Positions 1-9,455 of a stretch of DNA of 64,000 nucleotides are shown here, in pieces (the first letter of the stretch is position 1; each line of letters opens with the position of its first letter). The DNA is from Polaribacter sp. Z022. GTDB taxonomy: Bacteria > Bacteroidota > Bacteroidia > Flavobacteriales > Flavobacteriaceae. The DNA lies in NCBI RefSeq assembly GCF_023555495.1, contig NZ_JALCZO010000001.1:310001-374000 (forward strand), given 5' to 3'. The notes beneath the pieces were generated by a model that searched no databases, was not told where the DNA came from, and saw only the letters and a program-made list of their open reading frames with translations. The position numbers and the translations under genes were made by a program.

Positions 1-2121
1 GTTTAAAGTTACATACACACGTTCTTTTTTAAATTTAGAAGCAATGACTCTAGATACCCATAAATTTTTAGGAAAGGAGTTAGAAATTTGCGTCCAACTA
101 CCTCCTCCGTTTTTAGAAACATGCACCAAACCATCATCAGAACCTGTGTATAATAATCCAAATTGAAACGGACTTTCAGAAATAGAAGTTAATGTTCCGT
201 AAGCAACATTTCCTTTTTTTCCTCCAGTGGTTAAATCTTCTGAAATTGTTTCCCAATCATCACCTTTATTTAAAGAACGGTGTAATTTATTACCTCCTAA
301 ATATAAAATATCTTGATTATGTTTAGATAAAAGAATAGGAGTTTGCCAGTTAAAACGATATGGGTTTTCTCCTAAAGTGTGTTTAGGCTGAATGTATTTG
401 TTTCTGCCTTTTTCTCTATCAATTCTAAAGTAATTTCCAAATTGATAACCTGTATACACAATATTTGGGTTTCTATCATCAACTTGAACTTGCATTCCAT
501 CTCCACCCATAATTGACTCATATGGATTTTGACCAGTTTGTTTCCAACGTTTGTCTATTCTAGCATTATGGTTTGCAACCCAAACACCATTGTCTTGTAA
601 ACCACCATATACTTTATAGTTTTTTTGATTGTCTGCATACACAGCATAAAACTGACCTACAGCAGGGGCGTTTAACTTAATCCAGTTTTCTCCATCATCG
701 TAAGAAATGTTTAAACCACCATCATTACCATCAATTAAATGACCTTGTTTTTTAGGATTTACCCACAATGCTTGATGATCTGCATGTACATTTTCTCTAC
801 TGATAGACTTGAAAGTTTTTCCTCCATCTTTAGATTTTAAGATTGGAACTCCTAAAACATAAATTCCGTTTTCATCTTGTGGATCTACTCTAATTTCACC
901 AAAATAATATCCATAAGAATAATACAAATCATCTAAATAACCTTCATGGGTTTTTTTCCAAGATTTACCTCCATTAGTAGTTTTAAAAACTTCAGCACCA
1001 ACAACAGGTGTATCAAATAACATAGAATTTGCATCTTCTAAATATTTTGCCAAATCAATTGGTTTTACGTTTCCAGAACGTACCATTTGTTTTACATTTT
1101 CTGCTCTATATTTTTCTTGAAATCCGTTTGTTTTTAAATAGGTATTTAACTTTTTATCTGTTAATTTTAAAAACTCACCTGTAGACATGGTTTTAAAATC
1201 TTCTTTAGTTAAAGCATTAGAAGTTTTCTTTTTCTTAGTGTCTTTTCTTCTAAACTGACTGTCATGAAAAGCATATACTGTATTTTCATTAAAAACTGCT
1301 AATCCAATTCTACCAACACCATTACCTGTTGGGAAACCGCTTTTATCAGCAATTTTTGTCCAAGAATTACCTGCATCTGTACTTTTATAAATAGCAGAAT
1401 TACTTCCATCTCCATCAAAATTCCAAGCTTTACGTTCTCTTTCCCAAGAGGCAGCATACATAGTGTTAAAGTTTTCTGGTGCAAAAGCAACATCAATAAT
1501 ACCTGTATCTTTATTTATAAAAAGTGATTTTGTCCAAGTTTTTCCACCATCTGTAGTTTTAAAAACTCCTCTTTCATCATTTGAAGAATATAAATGACCA
1601 ATAACTCCAACAACAACTTCGTTTGTATTGTTTGGATTAATTAAAATTCTACTAATATGATGAGAATCTGGCAAACCAACATTGGTCCAAGTTTTTCCTT
1701 TATCTGTAGATTTTAACATTCCAATTCCTGCATAAGAAGAACGAGATGAATTCTTTTCTCCAGTACCTACCCAAATGGTTCCCGTTTTCCAATCTACTGC
1801 AATATCTCCAATATTTTGAGTTGAAGAATTGTCTAAAACTGGTGTAAAAGTAGTTCCGTTATTATTTGTATACCACAATCCTCCAGAAGCGTAACCCACA
1901 TAAAATTCTGTTGTATTATCTGGGTTTACAGCCATATCTACAACACGTCCACTCATAACTGTTGGTCCAATATTTGTAAACTCTATATTCTTTACCAAAG
2001 AAGTGCTCATCATTTGAGATTTCTGTTGTAGAGATTGTTGAATTACATCAGCACTTGTTGCATTTTGAGCAATGACTGTTGCTGAAAAAGATAAGAATAG
2101 AAACTTAAAAATAAACTTCAT
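1..2121 (-). CDS. VPS10/sortilin-like BNR-repeat protein (3' end outside window)
   Basis: Reading from the ATG at 2121 gives 707 codons with no stop before the window edge, so the C-terminus is missing. The first 20 or so residues form a signal peptide ending at Ala-Gln. The rest is a run of beta-propeller blades with repeated Asp-box-like signatures such as STDKGKTW, TTDGGKTWT, STDAGNSWT and TTNGGKSWK, plus stretches like GGLWYTNNNG. This is the VPS10/sortilin or BNR 'glycosyl hydrolase' architecture common in flavobacterial secreted proteins. Members are usually 900 to 1100 residues and many end in a T9SS domain, which cannot be checked here. The exact substrate is unknown; a hydrolase activity is a family label and not shown. 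It is divergent from the RNA helicase gene. Confidence 0.85.
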   Translation of the reverse strand, partial: MKFIFKFLFLSFSATVIAQNATSADVIQQSLQQKSQMMSTSLVKNIEFTNIGPTVMSGRVVDMAVNPDNTTEFYVGYASGGLWYTNNNGTTFTPVLDNSSTQNIGDIAVDWKTGTIWVGTGEKNSSRSSYAGIGMLKSTDKGKTWTNVGLPDSHHISRILINPNNTNEVVVGVIGHLYSSNDERGVFKTTDGGKTWTKSLFINKDTGIIDVAFAPENFNTMYAASWERERKAWNFDGDGSNSAIYKSTDAGNSWTKIADKSGFPTGNGVGRIGLAVFNENTVYAFHDSQFRRKDTKKKKTSNALTKEDFKTMSTGEFLKLTDKKLNTYLKTNGFQEKYRAENVKQMVRSGNVKPIDLAKYLEDANSMLFDTPVVGAEVFKTTNGGKSWKKTHEGYLDDLYYSYGYYFGEIRVDPQDENGIYVLGVPILKSKDGGKTFKSISRENVHADHQALWVNPKKQGHLIDGNDGGLNISYDDGENWIKLNAPAVGQFYAVYADNQKNYKVYGGLQDNGVWVANHNARIDKRWKQTGQNPYESIMGGDGMQVQVDDRNPNIVYTGYQFGNYFRIDREKGRNKYIQPKHTLGENPYRFNWQTPILLSKHNQDILYLGGNKLHRSLNKGDDWETISEDLTTGGKKGNVAYGTLTSISESPFQFGLLYTGSDDGLVHVSKNGGGSWTQISNSFPKNLWVSRVIASKFKKERVYVTLN

Positions 2122-2233
2122 AATTAGTAAGGTTTGGTTTGAATTGTTGAAATTACCAATAGTATTAACAATAACAAAAAAATTAACATAAATTGGGAAA
2201 TAGCATAAGTACCCTCTTCTATTTAAAACAACG

Positions 2234-2241
2234 TATCTTTG
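2234..2241 (+). promoter_or_regulatory. -7 promoter element of rhlE
   Basis: TATCTTTG matches the Bacteroidota -7 consensus TAnnTTTG exactly and lies 43 bases before the helicase start. No clear -33 TTTG is seen at the usual distance. Confidence 0.5.
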
Positions 2242-2284
2242 CTGCAGAAATAACTACATAAAGTTGATTTCTTAAAAGATTTCT

Positions 2285-3622
2285 ATGACATTTTCAGATT
2301 TAGGTTTATCCCAAGCATTGGTAAAAGCAGTTGAGGAAAAAGGATATACCAAACCATCTCCAATACAAGAAAAAGCAATTCCACATATTTTAGAAGGCAA
2401 AGATATTTTAGCATCTGCCCAAACAGGAACAGGAAAAACAGCAGGTTTTACTTTACCTGTTTTGCAATATTTATCAGAAACAAAACACCCAAAATACAGA
2501 CCTTTACGTGCATTGGTTTTAACACCAACAAGAGAATTGGCTGCTCAGGTTTATGATAATGTTAGAGAATACAGTAAATATGTAAACATAAAACCGGCTG
2601 TAGTTTTTGGTGGTGTAAAACCAGCTTCTCAAATTGCTACTTTACGTAGAGGTGTAGATATTTTAGTAGCAACACCAGGTAGATTGTTAGATTTACATGC
2701 TCAAAAAGCAGTTTCTTTTAAAAGAGTAGATGTTTTAATTTTAGATGAAGCAGACAGAATGTTAGACATGGGTTTTGTTAGAGATATCAATAAAATCATC
2801 AGTTTTATGCCTGCAAAACGTCAGAACTTACTTTTTTCTGCAACGTTTTCTAAAGAAATTAAAAAATTAGCTTCTGGTATTTTAAGAAACCCTGTTGAAG
2901 TTGAAACTGCAAGACAAAACTCTACCGCAAAAAAAGTAACTCACAAAGTTTTTAAAGTTGATAAAAAGAAAAAAACTGAGGTTACAGTTAAGTTGATAAA
3001 AGACAATAATTGGAATCAGGTTTTAATTTTTACAAGAACAAAACATGGTGCTAACAGATTGACAAAAAACTTACTGAAAGCAAAAATTTCTGCAGCAGCT
3101 ATTCACGGAAATAAAAGTCAGGCAGCAAGAACCAAAGCACTTAAAAACTTTAAAGACAACTCAATTAGAATTTTAGTAGCTACAGATATTGCAGCACGTG
3201 GTTTAGACATTCCTTTATTACCTCATGTAATTAATTACGAGTTACCAAATGTACCAGAAGATTATGTGCATAGAATTGGTAGAACAGGTAGGGCTGGAGC
3301 TGCAGGAGAAGCAATTTCTTTGGTTTGTAGTGAAGAAACTGAATATCAAAATGAAATTGAAAAGCTTTTAAAAGAAAAGTTAGAAACTAAAATTATTGAA
3401 GGTTTTGAACCTACAGATACTGCTCCTCCAAAAAGAGCAGCAACACAAAGCAAAAGTTCTTTTGGTAAAAAGAAAAAGAAAACAAATGCTAATGCTCAGA
3501 ACAATTCTACCGATAATTCTAAAAAGAATAAACCTAAAAGAAAACCTCATTTTAAGGGGAAAAAACCTGCAAACACTTCTGGAAGAGGAAGAACAGGAGC
3601 TCCAAAAAAGAAACGTTTTTAA
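2285..3622 (+). CDS. rhlE: DEAD-box RNA helicase, RhlE type
   Basis: ATP-dependent RNA helicase, cytoplasmic, probably in ribosome assembly or RNA decay. The Q motif lies near residues 22-30 (PSPIQ), Walker A AQTGTGKT at 45-52, PTRELA near 90, DEAD at 154-157, SAT near 184, and the C-terminal motif [10 protein letters not shown] near 328. The last 75 or so residues are a basic, Lys/Asn-rich tail, typical of flavobacterial RhlE proteins and likely to bind RNA nonspecifically. Full length at 445 residues. A perfect -7 box stands upstream. Close relatives (DbpA, SrmB) cannot be fully excluded, but the order of motifs and the tail favour RhlE. Confidence 0.93.
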   Translation: MTFSDLGLSQALVKAVEEKGYTKPSPIQEKAIPHILEGKDILASAQTGTGKTAGFTLPVLQYLSETKHPKYRPLRALVLTPTRELAAQVYDNVREYSKYVNIKPAVVFGGVKPASQIATLRRGVDILVATPGRLLDLHAQKAVSFKRVDVLILDEADRMLDMGFVRDINKIISFMPAKRQNLLFSATFSKEIKKLASGILRNPVEVETARQNSTAKKVTHKVFKVDKKKKTEVTVKLIKDNNWNQVLIFTRTKHGANRLTKNLLKAKISAAAIHGNKSQAARTKALKNFKDNSIRILVATDIAARGLDIPLLPHVINYELPNVPEDYVHRIGRTGRAGAAGEAISLVCSEETEYQNEIEKLLKEKLETKIIEGFEPTDTAPPKRAATQSKSSFGKKKKKTNANAQNNSTDNSKKNKPKRKPHFKGKKPANTSGRGRTGAPKKKRF

Positions 3623-3650
3623 GGTCATTTTTTATTGATAATTTTATCGT

Positions 3651-3658
3651 TACATTTG
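3651..3658 (+). promoter_or_regulatory. -7 promoter element of the aminopeptidase P gene
   Basis: TACATTTG matches TAnnTTTG exactly, 21 bases before the ATG at 3680. A TTG at 3635-3637 is closer than the usual -33 spacing. Confidence 0.45.
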
Positions 3659-3679
3659 TTTTTATAAATTCAAATACAG

Positions 3680-4969
3680 ATGAAATATCAACCTATAAAT
3701 TCAGCACTTTTTATAAAAAATAGAAAAAATTTTGCTTCAGCAATGAAGCCTAATAGTTTGGCTATTTTTAACTCTAATGACATTTATCCAATAAGTGCAG
3801 ATAGTACAATGCCTTTTGAGCAGCACAGAGATATATTATATTTAAGTGGTGTAGATCAAGAAGAAAGTGTGTTGTTTCTTTTTCCTGATTGTCCTAATGA
3901 AGCTTACAGAGAAATTTTATTTGTAAGAGAAACAAATGAACATATTGCAATTTGGGAAGGAGAAAAATTAACAAAAGAAGCAGCTTTTAAAACAAGTGGA
4001 ATTAAAACAGTTTTTTGGTTACAAGACTTAGAAAAAGTTTTATTCGAACTTTCTACATATTGCGATACTTTTTACATCAATACAAATGAACATTACAGAG
4101 CAAATGTAGAAACCGAAACTAGAGAAGACCGTTTTACAAAATGGTTATTGGCTAAATATCCTGCACATTCTGTAGCTAAAAGTAATCCTATTTTACAAAG
4201 ATTACGTTCTGTAAAAGATCAAATTGAGATCGATTTAATTCAACATGCATGTAATATTACCGAAAAAGGATTTAGAAGAATTTTACCTTTTATAAAACCT
4301 GGTGTTTGGGAATATGAAATTGAAGCAGAATTATTACATGAGTTTGTAAGAAATAGATCTAAAGGATTTGCATATACACCCATTATTGCTTCAGGAAATA
4401 ACGCAAATGTTTTACATTATATAGAAAACAATCAGCAATGTAAAGCTGGCGATTTAATTTTATTTGATATTGCTGCAGAATATGCTAATTATAAAAGTGA
4501 TTTATCTAGAACTGTACCAGTTTCAGGTAAATTTACAGACAGACAAAAAGCAGTTTATAATGCAGTAAATAGAGTTAAAAAAGAAGCTACAAAAATATTA
4601 GCTCCTGGTGTTTTATGGAAAGAATATCATGTAGAAGTTGGTAATGTTATGACTTCTGAATTGTTAGGTTTAGGCTTATTAGACAAAGCAGATGTGCAAA
4701 ATGAAGATAAAAATTGGCCAGCATATAAAAAGTATTTTATGCACGGAACTTCACATCATATGGGATTAGATACACATGATTATGGTTTGTTACATGAGCC
4801 TATGAAAGCAAATATGGTGTTTACAGTAGAACCAGGTATTTATATTCCAGATGAAGGTTTTGGTATTCGTTTAGAAGATGATGTTGTAGTACAAGAAAAA
4901 GGAGAACCCTTTAATTTAATGGGAAACATACCTATTGAAGCAGAAGAAATTGAAGATTTAATGAATTAA
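3680..4969 (+). CDS. pepP: Aminopeptidase P family protein (Xaa-Pro aminopeptidase, M24)
   Basis: Cytoplasmic metallopeptidase that removes N-terminal residues preceding proline. The first 165 or so residues match the aminopeptidase P N-terminal domain (SADSTMPFEQHRDILYLSGV). The pita-bread catalytic domain follows, with expected metal ligands in ILFDIAAEYANYKSDLSRT (two Asp), GTSHHMGLDTHD (His), FTVEPGIYIP (Glu) and GIRLEDDVVV (Glu). At 429 residues it is the normal size. It is monocistronic, between its own promoter and a strong hairpin terminator. All ligands seem present, so it should be active. Confidence 0.92.
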   Translation: MKYQPINSALFIKNRKNFASAMKPNSLAIFNSNDIYPISADSTMPFEQHRDILYLSGVDQEESVLFLFPDCPNEAYREILFVRETNEHIAIWEGEKLTKEAAFKTSGIKTVFWLQDLEKVLFELSTYCDTFYINTNEHYRANVETETREDRFTKWLLAKYPAHSVAKSNPILQRLRSVKDQIEIDLIQHACNITEKGFRRILPFIKPGVWEYEIEAELLHEFVRNRSKGFAYTPIIASGNNANVLHYIENNQQCKAGDLILFDIAAEYANYKSDLSRTVPVSGKFTDRQKAVYNAVNRVKKEATKILAPGVLWKEYHVEVGNVMTSELLGLGLLDKADVQNEDKNWPAYKKYFMHGTSHHMGLDTHDYGLLHEPMKANMVFTVEPGIYIPDEGFGIRLEDDVVVQEKGEPFNLMGNIPIEAEEIEDLMN

Positions 4970-4987
4970 AAATTAAATTCATAAAAA

Positions 4988-5016
4988 AAAAAGACGAGTC
5001 TTAGACTCGTCTTTTT
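4988..5016. terminator. Bidirectional intrinsic terminator
   Basis: A perfect stem with arms AAAAAGACGAGTC and GACTCGTCTTTTT around loop TTA, with A and T tracts on both sides. It separates the convergent aminopeptidase and sugar kinase genes and can serve both. Confidence 0.9.
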
Positions 5017-5034
5017 ACTTTATATAAATAAATA

Positions 5035-6039
5035 TTATCTATTTAATCTTCCTGTAGTATTACCTGCTAAAATGTTTAATACATCGTCTTCATTTGCATA
5101 ATTTACATCGCCCATATACGTATGTTTAATTGCACAAGCTGCACTACCAAACTCCATAGCTTTATAATCGTCAAATTTTTGTAAACCATGAATTATACCA
5201 GCTGCATAAGCATCTCCAGTACCAATTCTATCTACAATATGAGTAATATCTAAATCTTCTGTTTCTCTAAACTCAACACCATTCCACATTCTAGATCTTA
5301 TTTTGTGCCAAGAAGCATTTACAGAAGTTCTAATTTTATCAAAAACTTTAGTAATGCTTGGAAACTCTTTTATTAATGATTTACTCGCTTCAATAAAATC
5401 TTCATTAGAATAACTGTAATTAGTACCTAAAACTTCATTTATTTCATTAACACCTCCTATAAATACGTTAGAATAGCTTAATAAATCTCTTAAAACCTCT
5501 TTTGGATTACCACCCCATTGCCATAAACCACTTCTGTAAGTAGGATCTGCAGAGATTTCTAACCCTTTTTTTTGTGCAAGAATTAATCCTTCTTTTAATG
5601 TTTCATATCCACCTTCACAAAGAGCAGGAGTTATACCTGTCCAATGAAACCATTTTCCTTTTTTTAATGAGTTTCCCCAATCTACCATTTCTGGTTTTAT
5701 TTCCGAGAAAGAAGAATGAGATCTATTATAAGAAATAGAACTTGGTCTCATAACAGCACCTACTTCTAAAAAGTAAACACCTAAAGGTCTTTTAGATCTA
5801 ACAATAGCAGAAGTACTTACATCAAATTTTCTTAGATAAGAAATTGCTGTATCTCCAATAAAATCATCAGAAATACATGAAATGTGTTTTACATCTCCAC
5901 CAAAATTTGCAATAGAAATACCTACATTTAGTTCTGTTCCTCCAAAATAAAATTCTACATTGTTAGATTGGATAAACTTTTTATTTCCACGTGGTGAAAT
6001 TCGCATTAAAACTTCTCCGAACGTAATTATCTGATTCAT
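5035..6039 (-). CDS. kdgK: PfkB-family sugar kinase, 2-dehydro-3-deoxygluconokinase type
   Basis: Likely phosphorylates 2-keto-3-deoxygluconate, feeding uronate degradation (alginate or pectin breakdown) into the Entner-Doudoroff route. The first PfkB signature is at the N-terminus (GGTELNVGISIANFGG) and the catalytic-base signature near the C-terminus (DRIGTGDAYAAGI, with Asp in GTGD). The start is set at 6039 (334 residues): a TATCTTTG -7 box lies at 6059-6066 on this strand, so the upstream ATG at 6072 would precede the promoter. No KDPG aldolase or uronate isomerase gene is adjacent, so the exact sugar is inferred from family similarity. Confidence 0.82.
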   Translation of the reverse strand: MNQIITFGEVLMRISPRGNKKFIQSNNVEFYFGGTELNVGISIANFGGDVKHISCISDDFIGDTAISYLRKFDVSTSAIVRSKRPLGVYFLEVGAVMRPSSISYNRSHSSFSEIKPEMVDWGNSLKKGKWFHWTGITPALCEGGYETLKEGLILAQKKGLEISADPTYRSGLWQWGGNPKEVLRDLLSYSNVFIGGVNEINEVLGTNYSYSNEDFIEASKSLIKEFPSITKVFDKIRTSVNASWHKIRSRMWNGVEFRETEDLDITHIVDRIGTGDAYAAGIIHGLQKFDDYKAMEFGSAACAIKHTYMGDVNYANEDDVLNILAGNTTGRLNR

Positions 6040-6058
6040 AATAAAAACTTTTATAAAG

Positions 6059-6066
6059 CAAAGATA
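6059..6066 (-). promoter_or_regulatory. -7 promoter element of the sugar kinase gene
   Basis: TATCTTTG on the minus strand, 19 bases before the ATG at 6039. It decides between two possible starts. Confidence 0.5.
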
Positions 6067-6114
6067 GTTCAAAAAAATGAAAATTGGTTAACCAATTTAA
6101 TTATTAAAATACTA

Positions 6115-6897
6115 TTATTTTAAAGATGTAATAAAACGTATTGTTTGGTTGTTAAAAGTATCTGGTTGCTCAACATTTACAACATGTCCGCAATTATCTA
6201 TTATATAAAGAGAAGAGGTTATATGTTTAGAAACAATATTTTTTATAGAAGGTAAAAATAAATGGTCTTCTGCACCCATTATATACAAAGTAGGTATTTT
6301 AATATCTTTTGCTCTAAAAAAACGTAATAAAGGGTTTATTTCTGAAGTTAATTTAAACCACCTTAAAAATTCTTTTTGGTATAGTTTTTTTGCTTCGTTT
6401 ACAAATAATGATCTTGATTTTTTATGATTTCTTTTAGGCATTATTATAAAAGCAAATAACTTATAAAGAAGCATATAAGGCACTACAGATTTAAAAATAT
6501 TACCAACTTTCATTAATACTTGAGATCTAAAATTTAATTTAATTATGGCTCCACCCATAATCATACTTTGTACTAAATCTGTTTTCTTTTCAGCTAAATT
6601 TCTAATTAAAATTGTACCCAAAGAAATACCAATAAAATGCGATTTTTCTATTTTTAAATGCTCAATAACCTCAACTATATCATTGGTTATTGAATCAAAA
6701 GTATATTTAGGATTAAATGTGTCTTTTAAGGTAGGTTTACTATCTCCATGACCACGTAAATCTAAAATTAACACATTAAAGTGCTTTTTAAAATCTCTAA
6801 CCTGTTTGTACCAAATAGAACTACTACCTCCTGCTCCATGAACAAAGGTTACCCATTCTTTTGAGGTTGTATGCGAATAAGAATAATAGTTTAACAA
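6115..6897 (-). CDS. Alpha/beta hydrolase
   Basis: A single alpha/beta-hydrolase domain of 260 residues without signal peptide. The oxyanion region HGAGGSSSIW is near residue 20, the nucleophile elbow GISLG (Ser) near residue 95, a probable acid in MGAEDHLF near 212, and the catalytic His in NCGHVVNVEQP near 238. The triad is therefore complete. A basic, hydrophobic insertion (VVPYMLLYKLFAFIIMP) forms the cap between strands 6 and 7. The natural substrate cannot be read from sequence. It lies 42 bases upstream of the sugar kinase -7 box on the same strand, with no hairpin between, so weak cotranscription is possible. Confidence 0.8.
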   Translation of the reverse strand: MLNYYSYSHTTSKEWVTFVHGAGGSSSIWYKQVRDFKKHFNVLILDLRGHGDSKPTLKDTFNPKYTFDSITNDIVEVIEHLKIEKSHFIGISLGTILIRNLAEKKTDLVQSMIMGGAIIKLNFRSQVLMKVGNIFKSVVPYMLLYKLFAFIIMPKRNHKKSRSLFVNEAKKLYQKEFLRWFKLTSEINPLLRFFRAKDIKIPTLYIMGAEDHLFLPSIKNIVSKHITSSLYIIDNCGHVVNVEQPDTFNNQTIRFITSLK

Positions 6898-7047
6898 AGA
6901 ATTTGGTTAGGTTTATATTATAAAACGATGGGCAAAAATAGTATAATTTAATTTGATGTTATTTTTCTTTCTTTTTAAAGTTATTTATAATTGATTTAAA
7001 ATACGTTAGCTCTTTTAATACTTTTCAATTTTTTGTAAATTGCATGT

Positions 7048-7848
7048 ATGGAGAATACAACATCAAAAAAAGAAAAGAAGAAGAAATTTAATTACGAAGA
7101 AGAGCTTGTAAAACTACATACAGAATTGGTTAATTTACAAGAATGGGTAAAAAAAGCGGGGTTAAAAGTTGTTATTATTTTTGAAGGTAGAGACGCCTCT
7201 GGAAAAGGAGGAACAATTAAACGTTTTACAGAGCCTCTAAACCCTAGAGTTTGTAAAGTTGTAGCTCTAGGTGTACCTACAGAAAAAGAAAAAACACAAT
7301 GGTATTTTCAACGCTATGTGCCCTATTTACCTGCTGCAGGAGAAATTGTTTTGTTTGATAGAAGTTGGTATAACAGAGCAGGTGTAGAAAAAGTTATGGG
7401 TTTTTGTACAGAAGATGAACACAATGAATTTTTACGTTCTTGCCCAGAGTTTGAACGCATGTTAGTAAGATCTGGAACCATTGTTTTAAAATACTGGTTT
7501 TCTGTAAGTGACGAAGAACAAGAAAGACGCTTTAAAAACAGAATATCTAATCCATTAAAAAGATGGAAATTTAGCCCTATGGATTTAGAATCTCGTTCAC
7601 GTTGGATGGAATATTCTAAAGCAAAAGATCAAATGTTTGCACATACAGACACAAAACAAGTGCCTTGGTTTGTTGTAAATGCAGATAATAAAAAGAAAGC
7701 TCGCTTAAATTGTATCAGTCATATTTTAAGTAAAATTCCTTACGAAAAAGTAAATTTAGAACCTATTGAGTTACCTCCTTTACCTGAAGATAAAGGCTAT
7801 GTAAGACCTCCTTTAGATTATCAAACTTTTGTACCAGAAAAGTTTTAA
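7048..7848 (+). CDS. ppk2: Polyphosphate kinase 2
   Basis: Transfers phosphate between polyphosphate and nucleotides. Walker A-like loop EGRDASGKGGTIKRF is near residues 47-60, Walker B region LFDRSWYNRAGVEKVMGF near residue 105, and the lid SDEEQERRFKNR near residue 155. At 266 residues this is a single-domain PPK2 of the class I type that mainly uses nucleoside diphosphates. The N-terminus is a Lys-rich stretch before the core. It is monocistronic, ending at a hairpin shared with the convergent regulator gene. Confidence 0.92.
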   Translation: MENTTSKKEKKKKFNYEEELVKLHTELVNLQEWVKKAGLKVVIIFEGRDASGKGGTIKRFTEPLNPRVCKVVALGVPTEKEKTQWYFQRYVPYLPAAGEIVLFDRSWYNRAGVEKVMGFCTEDEHNEFLRSCPEFERMLVRSGTIVLKYWFSVSDEEQERRFKNRISNPLKRWKFSPMDLESRSRWMEYSKAKDQMFAHTDTKQVPWFVVNADNKKKARLNCISHILSKIPYEKVNLEPIELPPLPEDKGYVRPPLDYQTFVPEKF

Positions 7849-7871
7849 AAATACATTTTATATAGAATAAT

Positions 7872-7897
7872 AAAGGCGAACAGAAATGTTCGTCTTT
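7872..7897. terminator. Intrinsic terminator between convergent genes
   Basis: Stem AAAGGCGAACA / TGTTCGTCTTT around a GAAA loop, one G-T wobble, followed by six T on the plus strand. Nearly the reverse complement of the hairpin at 10037-10058. Confidence 0.85.
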
Positions 7898-7898
7898 T

Positions 7899-8759
7899 TT
7901 ATTTTATCTCTAGTTTGTAACCAACACCATGAATGTTGGTTAGTTTAATATTTTTATCTTCTTGTAGTTTTTTTCTTAGTTTAGAAATATATGTATCTAA
8001 ACTTCTACCCACAAAAACGCCATTATCTTCCCAAACTTTTTTGGTAAGTTCTTCTCTTTTTATTGTTTGATTAGGATTAGCTACAAAAATTTCTAAAAGT
8101 TCACATTCTTTTTTAGAAAGCGGAATTTCGGATGCTTTTTTAACCAGTTTATTTTGTTCTGGATAAAATTGAAAACTTCCTAAAACTGTATGGTTTTTAG
8201 TACTTTCTTCTTCAACTTTATCATTTTCTTGATTGTTAAAAAAAAGCCTGTAAAGTATTCCTAAAATTAAAGGTATAAAAATGTACAAAAGCCAAGAATT
8301 ATTGGATGATGATTTTTTTAAAAACCTAAGTTCTATTTGATAACAGTTAATTGGCAACTCTCTTCCTGCACAAGGAATAATAGTTTGTTCTTCTAATTCA
8401 TTAATTTCATAACTATAAGCTACTTCTTTGTCTAAACATCTTATAACCTCTACTCTATAATTAGTAGAAAGTGAGCTTTTATTAAAAACCGATTTAACAA
8501 TGTTAACAAGAATATTTGGTTGAAAAGAAAGCTCTTTTTCAAAAGATATAGCATATTTATTTACGGTAATTTCTTTAATTGGTAAGACTAAAGAAGTTGA
8601 ATCTTTTTGAGCTAACAATAATTGATTTCCAACTTCACGTAAAGCAACTTTTACTTTTTCAGAAAAATCTTCGGTTTCATTTTTTGATGATGAAAAATTT
8701 AAAAAACCAAAAACAGTAATTGCTAAAAGTAAAACTCTAAAAACATTCTTTTTGTTCAT
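7899..8759 (-). CDS. Membrane-tethered winged-helix regulator (OmpR/PhoB-type DNA-binding domain)
   Basis: One-component regulator of 286 residues. It begins with a hydrophobic helix or signal sequence (residues 6-21), then a region of about 140 residues predicted to lie in the periplasm, a second membrane helix (SWLLYIFIPLILGILY, about 155-172), and a C-terminal winged helix (about 200-284, with SLDTYISKLRKKL and GVGYKL typical of OmpR-type DNA-binding domains). This is the mirror of ToxR/CadC, whose DNA-binding domain is N-terminal. No receiver domain is present. The start at 8759 is preferred over 8789 because hydrophobicity begins right after it. Divergent from the YceI gene, with a direct repeat in the shared promoter region, suggesting it controls that operon and itself. 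Confidence 0.8.
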   Translation of the reverse strand: MNKKNVFRVLLLAITVFGFLNFSSSKNETEDFSEKVKVALREVGNQLLLAQKDSTSLVLPIKEITVNKYAISFEKELSFQPNILVNIVKSVFNKSSLSTNYRVEVIRCLDKEVAYSYEINELEEQTIIPCAGRELPINCYQIELRFLKKSSSNNSWLLYIFIPLILGILYRLFFNNQENDKVEEESTKNHTVLGSFQFYPEQNKLVKKASEIPLSKKECELLEIFVANPNQTIKREELTKKVWEDNGVFVGRSLDTYISKLRKKLQEDKNIKLTNIHGVGYKLEIK

Positions 8760-8801
8760 ATAAATACAAATAACTAACAAATCCATCAATTTTTACAACT
8801 G

Positions 8802-8837
8802 TTGACACTTCTTTTACATTTTTTTGACACTTTTTTT
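8802..8837. promoter_or_regulatory. Direct repeat in the divergent promoter region (candidate operator)
   Basis: Two copies of TTGACACTTyTTTT, at 8802-8815 and 8824-8837, match at 13 of 14 bases and are offset by 22 bp, about two helical turns. Winged-helix OmpR-family proteins bind head-to-tail repeats. That the neighbouring regulator binds here is inference. Confidence 0.5.
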
Positions 8838-8890
8838 CTCTTCTAGAAATAGTTTTACTGAAAATTATAATCATCACTAAAACAATAATT

Positions 8891-9451
8891 ATGAAAAAAT
8901 TTATGCTTTGTATTACTGCATTTCTAATGTTTAATATTGCTCAATCTCAAGAAAAACTAACCATTAACACCCAAAAAAGTTCTATTAAATGGATTGGAGA
9001 ATACACCTTCTATTTTGGTGGTCATGATGGATTTATCAACTTTAAAGAAGGATATTTTATAAAAACTAATGATGTAATTACTGGTGGCGAATTTATAATA
9101 GATATGAATTCTATTACAAATACAGATATTGAAAACAAAAAAGCAAATAATGGTTTGGTGAATCATTTAAAAGACCCAGACTTTTTTGATGTAAATAAAT
9201 ATCCTTTAGCTAAATTGGTAATTACAAATACTGAGTATTTTGAAGATAAAACCATGAGAATTCATGCAAATCTTACGTTAAAAGGAATTACTAAACCTAT
9301 TAAATTTAATGCAACTCCAAACTATCAAGATAAAACTTTAAAAACAAGATTTAAAATTGATAGAAGAGAATGGAATGTTAGCTACAAAAGTAAAGTAAAA
9401 AATAGCGCAATTTCTGATGCTATTGGTTTTGAAGTTTCTCTAAAATTATAA
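8891..9451 (+). CDS. YceI-family periplasmic lipocalin-like protein
   Basis: A 20-residue signal peptide ending at SQS-Q is followed by a YceI domain with the expected order of strands: SSIKWIGEY near the start, GGEFIIDMNSI, HLKDPDFFDVNKYP, and the closing ITKPIKFNAT. YceI proteins bind isoprenoid lipids such as polyprenols or quinones in a beta-barrel pocket and are exported. At 186 residues it has the usual length. Its gene is followed after 4 bases by the next secreted protein, so the two form an operon driven from the promoter region with the direct repeat. Confidence 0.9.
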   Translation: MKKFMLCITAFLMFNIAQSQEKLTINTQKSSIKWIGEYTFYFGGHDGFINFKEGYFIKTNDVITGGEFIIDMNSITNTDIENKKANNGLVNHLKDPDFFDVNKYPLAKLVITNTEYFEDKTMRIHANLTLKGITKPIKFNATPNYQDKTLKTRFKIDRREWNVSYKSKVKNSAISDAIGFEVSLKL

Positions 9452-9455
9452 GACT

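Noticed and set aside
1299..1496. 65-residue minus-strand frame in the left-edge gene
   Set aside because: Out of frame with the continuous BNR-repeat coding sequence.
3380..3638. Frames overlapping the 3' end of rhlE on both strands
   Set aside because: They arise from the basic, A-rich tail of the helicase gene.
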